A stretch of DNA of 64,000 bases from contig NZ_CP079218.1 in the NCBI RefSeq assembly GCF_019317285.1, positions 4,588,001 through 4,652,000 of the forward strand, given 5' to 3'. Positions within the stretch are counted from its first letter, which is position 1. Each line of letters begins with the position of its first letter. A program made the position numbers and the translations under genes. Positions 45,180 to 52,225 of the stretch are shown piece by piece. Below the pieces are notes generated by a model that made no database searches, was not told where the DNA came from, and saw only the letters and a list, made by a program, of their open reading frames with translations. The stretch comes from Pedobacter sp. D749. GTDB taxonomy: Bacteria > Bacteroidota > Bacteroidia > Sphingobacteriales > Sphingobacteriaceae.

Positions 45180-45454
45180 CAGTATTTATTTGTTGTTTTT
45201 TCACAAAACTACTGACAAGAAAAATTAATTATGACAAGGCAGGGTTATCAATATGATAATTAATAATAAATTGTAATAGAATTAAACAGATAAATTGATA
45301 AAATACAGCACACAAAATATCCTGATTTATAACTAAAAGAATTTACGTTAGTTCCCTAAATGAAAAGCTTGTTAAAACACCCGAATCTGGACCTTATGAA
45401 TAAACAATATACGGTTTGTTGCTTTTGGTTTAAGAAAGAATAAAGTGATGATAA
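45180..45454. repeat. Intergenic duplicate, copy 1 (paired with 47088-47361)
   Basis: The stretch upstream of MACPF-A is nearly the same as that upstream of MACPF-B, including 'cacaaaacta', 'gacaagaaaaattaattatga', 'gaatttacgttagttcc' and 'ggtttgttgcttttggttt' blocks, in the same order. The proximal 120 bp are also found upstream of MACPF-C (48903-49030). It shows that genes and flanks duplicated together. Confidence 0.85.
45204..45211 (-). promoter_or_regulatory. -7 element of MACPF-A
   Basis: Minus strand TAGTTTTG (TAnnTTTG), 24 nt before the ATG; conserved at all three MACPF genes. Confidence 0.6.
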
Positions 45455-45488
45455 AAAAAGGGTCTCAACTAATTATTGAGACCCTTTT
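45455..45488 (-). terminator. Terminator of MACPF-B
   Basis: On the minus strand GGGTCTCAA (45484-45476 complement) pairs with TTGAGACCC (45468-45460 complement), then TTTTTTT. It is 100 nt after the MACPF-B stop. Confidence 0.9.
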
Positions 45489-45587
45489 AAAATTTGACTA
45501 TGTCTAGTCAATTAAAAAATCTGTGATATTTTTCTAATACACAATTTGTCATTTTTAATAATATGACATTTTTAAGCTAACCTAACT

Positions 45588-47087
45588 TTAGTTTGGAAAA
45601 GCATAAAATGCAATACCGTCATTCGTCCACTCAGCATTATAAGGATTATTATTTAAACTATAATAATGATCACGACCAACAAGAACAGAACGATTATTCG
45701 GAAATGGTAGTCTTTGAAAGCGCGACCTTACAAATGAATATACAGGTACAGTTCCCGCGACATTTGTTGTATATGCATAAAACAATATGCCATCTTGACT
45801 ATATCCTCCCCATCCTGGGTTTGGATCAGTCCAAAGTATACGGTCATTTAATTGTCCATTATAATGTTGATAAATAGGAACAGCGTTATTATAAGGAGTT
45901 GAATAGGCTCTAAACGGCTGGCCATTTGGGCGCCAAGCATCACTTAGATATTGAAGGTGCATATTCGAATTTATGTTATAAGCGTGCTTGTCTAAGCTAG
46001 GAGTATAAAACTCATAAATTTCTTGAGGAGCTAGCGTTATTTGCCTATCAACGATATATTTTTCAACGGCGATTTTAACCTGCTCTTTCTTCACCGGGTC
46101 GCTAATAAATTCATAAATAGGAGCAGACCTATTTATACCAATCAATGATGCATTATTAACATTAATGCTTTGTTGCCAACTAACAAGATTGATGTTTGTA
46201 GAAGTATTTCCCAAGGCATCACCTGAAAAGCTTGTTCCCGAATTATTACCACCATAGAAAGTACCTGCAAATAATTTATCGTTCGTTTCGTTTGAAATTG
46301 TTGTTTTTTCTTCTTTGCTTATATCTGCGCTTAAGTCAATACTGAATATTTTTGCAATACCAATAGAGAATCCTGCTTTTATAGCACGTAATTTTCGATC
46401 ATAAGTTGACTCTTTAAGAATAGAGCCTTTATAGTCATATTTCAAACGTCCTCCTATGTCAATACCTAATAAAATATGCGTTCCATATGTTTGCACTATC
46501 TGTTCTGCACTGTAGTTAGAGAGGTAGGCCAAAAAATCAGGTGTTAAATAGTTTTTTAATAATTCAACTGTAACGTCATCTGTAAAATCTATACTCTTTA
46601 TCCTATACCATGATTCATAAGTTGCATAAGAATACTTGCTACTATAGGTGTAAGTATTTTGTTTCTCATTTGTCAACGAAAAATTATTTGTAGCATAAGC
46701 ACCGGCTTTATCTCCACCAACAGCAGTAGCACCAAATGTTTGCTTGTTATTAACATCTTTCACATAGTCGTAAGCAGAAGCACCGTAATAAACGTTATAT
46801 CCACCTTTTGTGTCAGTTGGTGTAACAATTCTAGTAGAATAATCTGCGTAAAATTTGTTTATATCAATAATAGAAACCTTCGAGGTATTCTTTCTTTCAA
46901 ATAATTCACCTGTTACATCATAACCATGACCTAATAGATCCCATTTCCCATCTCCAGCAACTGCTAAATTATTATGGTTACCAGATAGACTCTTCTCTTC
47001 TGCAAGTTCATTTTTCTTGCAACTGCTAAACGCTGCTGTAATTACGCACAGCAGGCAAAGAATTTGTAATTTGTAATTGTTTTTCAT
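45588..47087 (-). CDS. MACPF-domain lipoprotein B
   Basis: A 499-residue lipoprotein with the same signal peptide and lipobox as copy A (C23) and an MACPF domain closely matching it (signature 'YGTHILLGIDIGG' at 201-213). The last 145 residues differ: repeat openings 'EIYEFYTPSLDKHAYN', 'VPIYQHYNGQLNDRI' and 'VPVYSFVRSRFQRLP', the third with an insertion before 'GRDHYYSLNNNP'. The contrast between a conserved pore domain and a diverged tail suggests that the tail sets the target. It has its own promoter and terminator, so the three copies can be expressed independently. Confidence 0.9.
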   Translation of the reverse strand: MKNNYKLQILCLLCVITAAFSSCKKNELAEEKSLSGNHNNLAVAGDGKWDLLGHGYDVTGELFERKNTSKVSIIDINKFYADYSTRIVTPTDTKGGYNVYYGASAYDYVKDVNNKQTFGATAVGGDKAGAYATNNFSLTNEKQNTYTYSSKYSYATYESWYRIKSIDFTDDVTVELLKNYLTPDFLAYLSNYSAEQIVQTYGTHILLGIDIGGRLKYDYKGSILKESTYDRKLRAIKAGFSIGIAKIFSIDLSADISKEEKTTISNETNDKLFAGTFYGGNNSGTSFSGDALGNTSTNINLVSWQQSINVNNASLIGINRSAPIYEFISDPVKKEQVKIAVEKYIVDRQITLAPQEIYEFYTPSLDKHAYNINSNMHLQYLSDAWRPNGQPFRAYSTPYNNAVPIYQHYNGQLNDRILWTDPNPGWGGYSQDGILFYAYTTNVAGTVPVYSFVRSRFQRLPFPNNRSVLVGRDHYYSLNNNPYNAEWTNDGIAFYAFPN

Positions 47088-47361
47088 CAGTAATTATTTA
47101 ATATTTTTTCACAAAACTACCGACAAGAAAAATTAATTATGATAAGGCTAGGTTATCAATATGGTAATTAATAATAAAACGCATTAGAATTAAACAGATA
47201 AATTGATAAAATACAGCATACAAAATATCTTGATTTATAATTAAAAGAATTTACGTTAGTTCCTAAAATGAAAAGTTTGTTAAACATCCGAATCTGGAGC
47301 TTATGAATAAACAATCTACGGTTTGTTGCTTTTGGTTTAAGAAAGAATAAAAAGTGATGAT
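47088..47361. repeat. Intergenic duplicate, copy 2 (paired with 45180-45454)
   Basis: Second copy of the MACPF upstream block; differences from the first are scattered substitutions and small indels. It runs up to the MACPF-C terminator, whose T-run flank is also shared. Confidence 0.85.
47112..47119 (-). promoter_or_regulatory. -7 element of MACPF-B
   Basis: Minus strand TAGTTTTG, 24 nt before the ATG, identical to the other copies. Confidence 0.6.
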
Positions 47362-47394
47362 AAAAAAGAGCCTCAATTATTATTGAAGCTCTTT
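47362..47394 (-). terminator. Terminator of MACPF-C
   Basis: On the minus strand AAAGAGCTTCAAT pairs with ATTGAGGCTCTTT (13 bp, one G-U pair) around a 4-nt loop, then TTTT. It lies 33 nt after the stop. Confidence 0.9.
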
Positions 47395-47426
47395 AAAAAT
47401 ATAAGTAATTATTACAGTAAAATCTA

Positions 47427-48902
47427 TTATAATGGAATATTGAACACTGGGCCTTCATTTACAAAGGCTCCGTTTCCAATTGTTGGTACATTACCTGTTC
47501 CCAGATAATGATCGCTATTCCTTGAACTATAAAACATATAAACTGGCCTTGTATTAGGCGTATTTTTAGGATATGCATAGAAAGCTATTCCCTCATTAAT
47601 AAAATCCCCATTACCGATGGTAGGTTGGTTACCTAAGCCATAGTAATGATCAGCATTTCTTGAACTATAATATACATAAACAGGAACCGCACCATCAGTA
47701 GGCTTAGAAAATGCATAAAAAACAATCCCTTCATTAATAAAATAGCCATTACCGATGGTTGGTTGATTACCCAAGCCAAAGTAATGATCACCACCTGTTG
47801 AGCTATAGTAAGCATATACAGGAACTTCACCTAATTCTTTAATCTGCCTAGCAATTATATATCTTTCAACAGCCTCTTTTACTTGTTGTTTCTTAATCGG
47901 ATTTTCAATGAATTCATAGATAGGTACAGCATTATCTATAGCCACTAAAGCACAATTTTTTGTATTTACACTCTGCTCCCAGCCAGATATATTAACTGAT
48001 TCGGAGGAATATCCATTTGAATCAAATGAGACACTCCTGCCAGAATTTGTTCCTCCGTAAAATTGTAAACCAAAAGATCTTTCCCTACTTTCATTAAAGT
48101 TTCTAGTCATTTCTTCATTAGTTATTGTCGAAGAAATATTTATACCAAATTTTTTAACAAAAAAGCCTAATGCTCCTTCAGCCGACGTTGTTTTCTTTTC
48201 AGTAGTCGTTTCGTTTACTATTGAGCCGCTAAAATCGAAAACTAATCTTCCTCCTAAACTAATATTTGTTAAAACATGTGTACCATATCTTTCTACTAAA
48301 GCATCGGCACTAATAGTATTGACATTGCTTAAAAATTCAGGAGTTAAATAATTTTTAAGTAGGTCTATGCTAACATCTCCATTAAATTGAATAATTTTTA
48401 CTCTATAAGTTTCCTCAAATCGAGCGTATGAATATTTGCTCGAAAAGCTGTATATATTTTGATTTTTATTCTTAGATGTCAAAGAGCCTGTAAAATATGA
48501 CTTTCCATCCTCTGTGGGAGATTTAGTTCCTGCAGTAACTGATAAGCTAAAATTTCTTTCTTTTATTACGTCTTTTAAATACTCATTAGCAGTAGCACCA
48601 TAATAATAATATTGTTTTCCTTCAGTAGTTGTTGGAGTATTAATTCGATTGAAATAATCTCTTTCAAAACTTTTCATATCTATAACAGGCGCATCTGAAG
48701 CATTTTGAAGAGCCAGTGGATCTCCCGTCATATCATAACCATAGCCTAATAAATCCCATTTCTCGTCGCCAGCAATGGCTAAGTTTTTATGATTACCTGT
48801 AAGTCCTTTTTCTTCTGCAAGTTCATTTTTCTTGCAACTGCTAAATGTTGCTGTAATTACGCACAGCATGCAAAGAATTTTTAATTTGTAATTGTTTTTC
48901 AT
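47427..48902 (-). CDS. MACPF-domain lipoprotein C
   Basis: A 491-residue lipoprotein with the shared signal peptide (lipobox 'TFSSC', C23) and a more diverged MACPF domain (signature 'YGTHVLTNISLGG', 206-218). After about residue 50 it diverges strongly from A and B. The C-terminal 131 residues are three near-identical 46-residue repeats, each with '[VR]PVY..YSS', 'DHY.G.GN.PTIGNG' and 'F.NEG..F', of DUF5648 type. This gene is first in the transcribed order, next to the S41 protease gene. It is probably the older copy from which A and B are separated by at least one earlier duplication. Confidence 0.9.
   Translation of the reverse strand: MKNNYKLKILCMLCVITATFSSCKKNELAEEKGLTGNHKNLAIAGDEKWDLLGYGYDMTGDPLALQNASDAPVIDMKSFERDYFNRINTPTTTEGKQYYYYGATANEYLKDVIKERNFSLSVTAGTKSPTEDGKSYFTGSLTSKNKNQNIYSFSSKYSYARFEETYRVKIIQFNGDVSIDLLKNYLTPEFLSNVNTISADALVERYGTHVLTNISLGGRLVFDFSGSIVNETTTEKKTTSAEGALGFFVKKFGINISSTITNEEMTRNFNESRERSFGLQFYGGTNSGRSVSFDSNGYSSESVNISGWEQSVNTKNCALVAIDNAVPIYEFIENPIKKQQVKEAVERYIIARQIKELGEVPVYAYYSSTGGDHYFGLGNQPTIGNGYFINEGIVFYAFSKPTDGAVPVYVYYSSRNADHYYGLGNQPTIGNGDFINEGIAFYAYPKNTPNTRPVYMFYSSRNSDHYLGTGNVPTIGNGAFVNEGPVFNIPL
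47430..47825 (-). repeat. Three 138-bp in-gene tandem repeats (MACPF-C tail)
   Basis: The repeat encodes 46 residues and is conserved at DNA level ('ccgatggt.ggttg.ttacc' and 'aatgatca' blocks recur every 138 bp). Such arrays can expand or contract by slippage or recombination, changing the number of binding modules. Confidence 0.85.
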
Positions 48903-48925
48903 CAGTATTATTTGTTATTTTTTCA

Positions 48926-48933
48926 CAAAACTA
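48926..48933 (-). promoter_or_regulatory. -7 element of MACPF-C
   Basis: Minus strand TAGTTTTG, 23 nt before the ATG, identical to those of copies A and B. Confidence 0.6.
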
Positions 48934-49054
48934 CCGACAAGAAAAATTAATTATGATAAGATCAGGTTATCAATATGATAATAAATATTAAGAGAATTAA
49001 ACAGATAAATTGATAAAACATAAAATACAAAATATGATTTTAAAAAAATCACAG

Positions 49055-50392
49055 CTAATGCTTTAACTTCAATCTATTTTCAATCATCCCAATTGAATCT
49101 TTATCAATGAGCGCTAATGGCATCCTATTTAAATTTAGCCTCAAAATACTTGCACTTTTTTTGGGATGCAATTGTATTTTACCATCAATTGCAGCAATAG
49201 CCGCTTTTAAACATGCTTCTTCAGTATCGCCTAATGTTGGGTTGTTTGGCATCGTAACATTCAAATCAGGTTCCATGCCATTAAAATAATCAGACCATCC
49301 TTGTGCATTTTTAATGAGGAAACTGCTGAGATAAACCGAGTATTGATCGATATTTATTCCGAAGAAACCAACCGGTTTTCCATAAGTCTTTTCGCCGATC
49401 AACTTCACATTGAAATAAGGTTTCAAACAGCTGATCAATAATTCACTCGCTGAAGCCGTCTGACCAGATACTATAATGTACACATCTTGTATTGATTCCA
49501 AGCTTCCCTTTTTATTGAATTTATATGTATTGCCACTTTCTGTATAATCAACATCGGCCAGTGTTGCTAAGCGTCCATTATACATAATGGTTTTTCCATT
49601 CTCGTCTAGGTAGGGCTGATGACGCAGAATTGTTGCCTTACCGCTTTGAAGTATCTGATTAAATTGTTCTGAATACATTATTTTGCCATTTAATGTATTG
49701 GGTGCAATTAAATTGGCAACATACTCTGCTGTTTCAACATAGCCGCCGCCATTAGAACGTAAATCTAAAACCAGATATTTAGGTTTATCCACTGAAATTT
49801 CATCAAAAACCTGATCTAAATTAGATTTAGAGATGCTTAAGGATGGAAATGAACCTATTGCTACATAAGCGATAATCTTGTCGTCTAAACGGATAAGGCG
49901 TTTAGCCAACACAGCTTCTCCGTTGATTACCCCGGCACGATTCCCTCCACTGGTAGTTCTTCCTATTTGAAGGTATGAATATTTAGGTACACCGTTATAG
50001 TTAGAAATTTCGAATGGCTTACCAGTAGCCTGGTTAAGTTTAAATTGGGAAATATCGAAAAGTTCATTTCTAAATGCACTTATTTCAGATTGGACTTTAC
50101 TATATTTTTCTCTTGGTTTAAAAGCGGCATAACCAGGTAACACATCATTCCATAAATAAACCTGTTTTGCATATAAAAAAACAGAATCAAGCGTAAATTC
50201 AGTTCTTGTACCTGTAGTTGGTGAAACAATTTCCTCCTTATCTATCTCGATCGGCCTATCTTTTTTACAGCTAGCGCAAGCCACTATTAGAAATAAAACG
50301 AGAATCCCTTTTATGAATTTATAATTATACGTACAACCTGTATTATAGATTTTCAATTTTTTAAAGCTAAAGTTTAAATTAAAATACAACAA
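49055..50392 (-). CDS. S41 family peptidase, lipoprotein
   Basis: A 445-residue C-terminal-processing-protease relative with a lipobox 'ACASC' (about residues 39-43). Motifs of the catalytic domain: 'YLVLDLRSNGGGY', the nucleophile Ser in 'SGQTASASELL', and the base Lys in 'GEKTYGKPVG'. A PDZ domain is not obvious. It belongs to the Bacteroidota secreted S41 group of unknown substrate. The frame has no ATG: starts are TTG at 50392 or TTG 12 codons later (50356), the latter giving a more normal signal peptide. It precedes MACPF-C by about 150 nt on the same strand and might process or regulate those lipoproteins. Confidence 0.82.
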   Translation of the reverse strand: MLYFNLNFSFKKLKIYNTGCTYNYKFIKGILVLFLIVACASCKKDRPIEIDKEEIVSPTTGTRTEFTLDSVFLYAKQVYLWNDVLPGYAAFKPREKYSKVQSEISAFRNELFDISQFKLNQATGKPFEISNYNGVPKYSYLQIGRTTSGGNRAGVINGEAVLAKRLIRLDDKIIAYVAIGSFPSLSISKSNLDQVFDEISVDKPKYLVLDLRSNGGGYVETAEYVANLIAPNTLNGKIMYSEQFNQILQSGKATILRHQPYLDENGKTIMYNGRLATLADVDYTESGNTYKFNKKGSLESIQDVYIIVSGQTASASELLISCLKPYFNVKLIGEKTYGKPVGFFGINIDQYSVYLSSFLIKNAQGWSDYFNGMEPDLNVTMPNNPTLGDTEEACLKAAIAAIDGKIQLHPKKSASILRLNLNRMPLALIDKDSIGMIENRLKLKH

Positions 50393-50547
50393 TCCTTTTG
50401 ATTATTATTTGTTTTTCGACAATTTAAAACCTACACAAATAAACCGATTTTATTTGCTATTTTTGACAATTCCTTATTATCATTATTTACATTATTAATA
50501 TACAATAGGTAAATAATAAAAATACATAGCCGTTAACGTTTCTTAAT

Positions 50548-50820
50548 ATGTTAGATATAGGGGTTACCTTAAGAAGGTACAGGGATAAGTATAGTTATAC
50601 ACAGCAATACGCTGCTGATGTAATCGGAATAAGCAGGGTTGCTTATCGAAAGTGGGAAAACAATGAAGTAGATTTTTCACTCTCGCAACTGGGCAAAATT
50701 GCCGAACTCTACGAAATCTCCATTCAGGACATCATCACTCAATCAGCCTTTAAGAAAGCTAAGATAATTTCCCAAAAACAAAAAGAGCATCCGTATTTTG
50801 ATGTATCATCTGGTCAATAA
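50548..50820 (+). CDS. XRE-family helix-turn-helix regulator
   Basis: A 90-residue DNA-binding protein. The five-helix Cro/C1 fold is clear in residues about 5-62: 'LRRYRDKYSYTQQYAADVIG' followed by 'ISRVAYRKWENNEVDFSL' (recognition helix) and 'LGKIAELYEISIQDI'. No effector domain. It is divergent from the S41 protease gene with a 155-bp shared upstream region and could control it and the MACPF array; this is inference. It ends 1 nt before the convergent DUF4143 gene. Confidence 0.85.
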   Translation: MLDIGVTLRRYRDKYSYTQQYAADVIGISRVAYRKWENNEVDFSLSQLGKIAELYEISIQDIITQSAFKKAKIISQKQKEHPYFDVSSGQ

Positions 50821-50821
50821 A

Positions 50822-52054
50822 CTATAACCTGATAGCCTCTATCGAATCATTATTTGTAAGTATCTTACAAACACATTCCAGATTGAAATCAGGATAAGCC
50901 TCTACAAATTTTTTATACTTATTAGGTTTAAACTGGACATCGTTATATTTAACCTCGTAAGCAAGACCCTTTTTTAATTGTTCTTCTACCACGAAATCCA
51001 CTTCATTACCATCCGCAGTGCGCCAGAAATGTAAATTGTCTGAATCATGCAACTGCCTTAGCCTGCAGTAAACATAATTCTCGAGCAATTCGCCTTTATC
51101 TGCTCTATCGTTTAACTTCGTAAAATTATTTAACAAAACATTGCGCAAGCCATTATCATTAAAATAACTCTTTGGCATTTTGGTTAATTCTTTTCTCACA
51201 TTACCATAAAAGGGAGAAAGCAATTGTACTATAAAAGTTTTCTGCATTAAATAAATGTAGTTTTCTACCGTAGAACTGGCCATTTGCAATATATTTCCCA
51301 GCTCATGATTATTCACCAGATTGCCTGTTTGATCGGCTAATAACCTGGCCAGTTGAAAAAACTTAAGTTCTTCCTTAATGCCTGCTTCTAAGGCATCTTT
51401 CTTCATATAGCTGTTTACAAGCTCTTTAAGCATTTCTTGCTTTTCCTGTTCCGTATCTGCTAAAACAACAGCAGGATAACCACCGTAAACCAAATATTCA
51501 TCAAACAGTGCATTTATACGGTTACGCTGGAGCCCCTGGTAAGTAACTCTTTTTTTCATTTGCTCCCACTCAGCGATTAAATCATCCTCACCTTTAAAGT
51601 GCAAAAATTCATCAAATGCCAAAGGAAAAAATTCAAATACCTTTTTTCTTCCCGCTAAACTATCTTTAAAACTCTTATCAATGTAAAACGCACTGCTACC
51701 TGTAGCGATGATTTTTAATTTTGGTGAATACTTATCGTATAAAAGTTTTAAAAAATTACTGGGGTCTTTTGCATACTGAACTTCATCGATAATAACATAT
51801 AACCGCTTATCTGCAGGAAAATCGGCCGGCAATAAGGTATAATTGAAAATATTTTCGGGATGGTGATTTACGGCCTCTAAAATAACAGGATCTTCGAAGG
51901 TTAAAAAATATACTAGCTCGTTATCCATTTGCAATTGCTCTGCCAGCTGCTTAACAAGCGTGGTTTTACCAATCTGCCTTGGCCCTATAATAATGGTGTG
52001 CTGAGGATTATTAAGGTGATTTTTTAGAGATTTTAATGCAGTTGATCTTTCCAT
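50822..52054 (-). CDS. AAA ATPase with DUF4143 domain
   Basis: About 410 residues from the ATG at 52052-52054 (MERSTALK). The N-terminal P-loop ATPase has Walker A 'GPRQIGKTT', Walker B 'LYVIIDEVQY', sensor 'IATGSSAFY'; the C-terminal DUF4143 domain has a nuclease-like 'FWRTADGNEVDFVVEE' followed by 'YEVKYND', a PD-(D/E)XK-type pattern. These proteins are scattered in many bacteria and archaea; function is unknown, and a mobile or defensive role has only been suggested from distribution. A 32-bp tandem repeat array lies directly upstream. Confidence 0.87.
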   Translation of the reverse strand: MERSTALKSLKNHLNNPQHTIIIGPRQIGKTTLVKQLAEQLQMDNELVYFLTFEDPVILEAVNHHPENIFNYTLLPADFPADKRLYVIIDEVQYAKDPSNFLKLLYDKYSPKLKIIATGSSAFYIDKSFKDSLAGRKKVFEFFPLAFDEFLHFKGEDDLIAEWEQMKKRVTYQGLQRNRINALFDEYLVYGGYPAVVLADTEQEKQEMLKELVNSYMKKDALEAGIKEELKFFQLARLLADQTGNLVNNHELGNILQMASSTVENYIYLMQKTFIVQLLSPFYGNVRKELTKMPKSYFNDNGLRNVLLNNFTKLNDRADKGELLENYVYCRLRQLHDSDNLHFWRTADGNEVDFVVEEQLKKGLAYEVKYNDVQFKPNKYKKFVEAYPDFNLECVCKILTNNDSIEAIRL

Positions 52055-52079
52055 ATCGATAATTGACAAATACAAATAT

Positions 52080-52175
52080 CGATAATTTTAAGATACAAAT
52101 TCAATATTATCCGATAATTTTAAGATAACAACTCAATATTATCCGATAATTTTAAGATAAACACTCAACGTTAAC
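52080..52175. repeat. Three tandem 32-bp repeats
   Basis: Units at 52080-52111, 52112-52143 and 52144-52175 each open with 'cgataattttaagata'. A partial relative ('cgataattgacaaatac') sits at 52057. The array lies between the DUF4143 start and the infB terminator and must include or adjoin the DUF4143 promoter. Confidence 0.8.
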
Positions 52176-52204
52176 AAAAAAAGTGGCCCTTTCGAGGCCA
52201 CTTT
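52176..52204 (-). terminator. Terminator of the rimP-nusA-infB operon
   Basis: On the minus strand AAAGTGGCC and GGCCACTTT form a perfect 9-bp stem with a 7-nt loop, followed by TTTT. It lies 21 nt after the infB stop. Confidence 0.9.
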
Positions 52205-52225
52205 AAATCATATTCTTAAAAGCAA

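Noticed and set aside
50822..52175. CRISPR or defence array near the DUF4143 gene
   Set aside because: The 32-bp repeats are directly adjacent without spacers and no cas gene is present.
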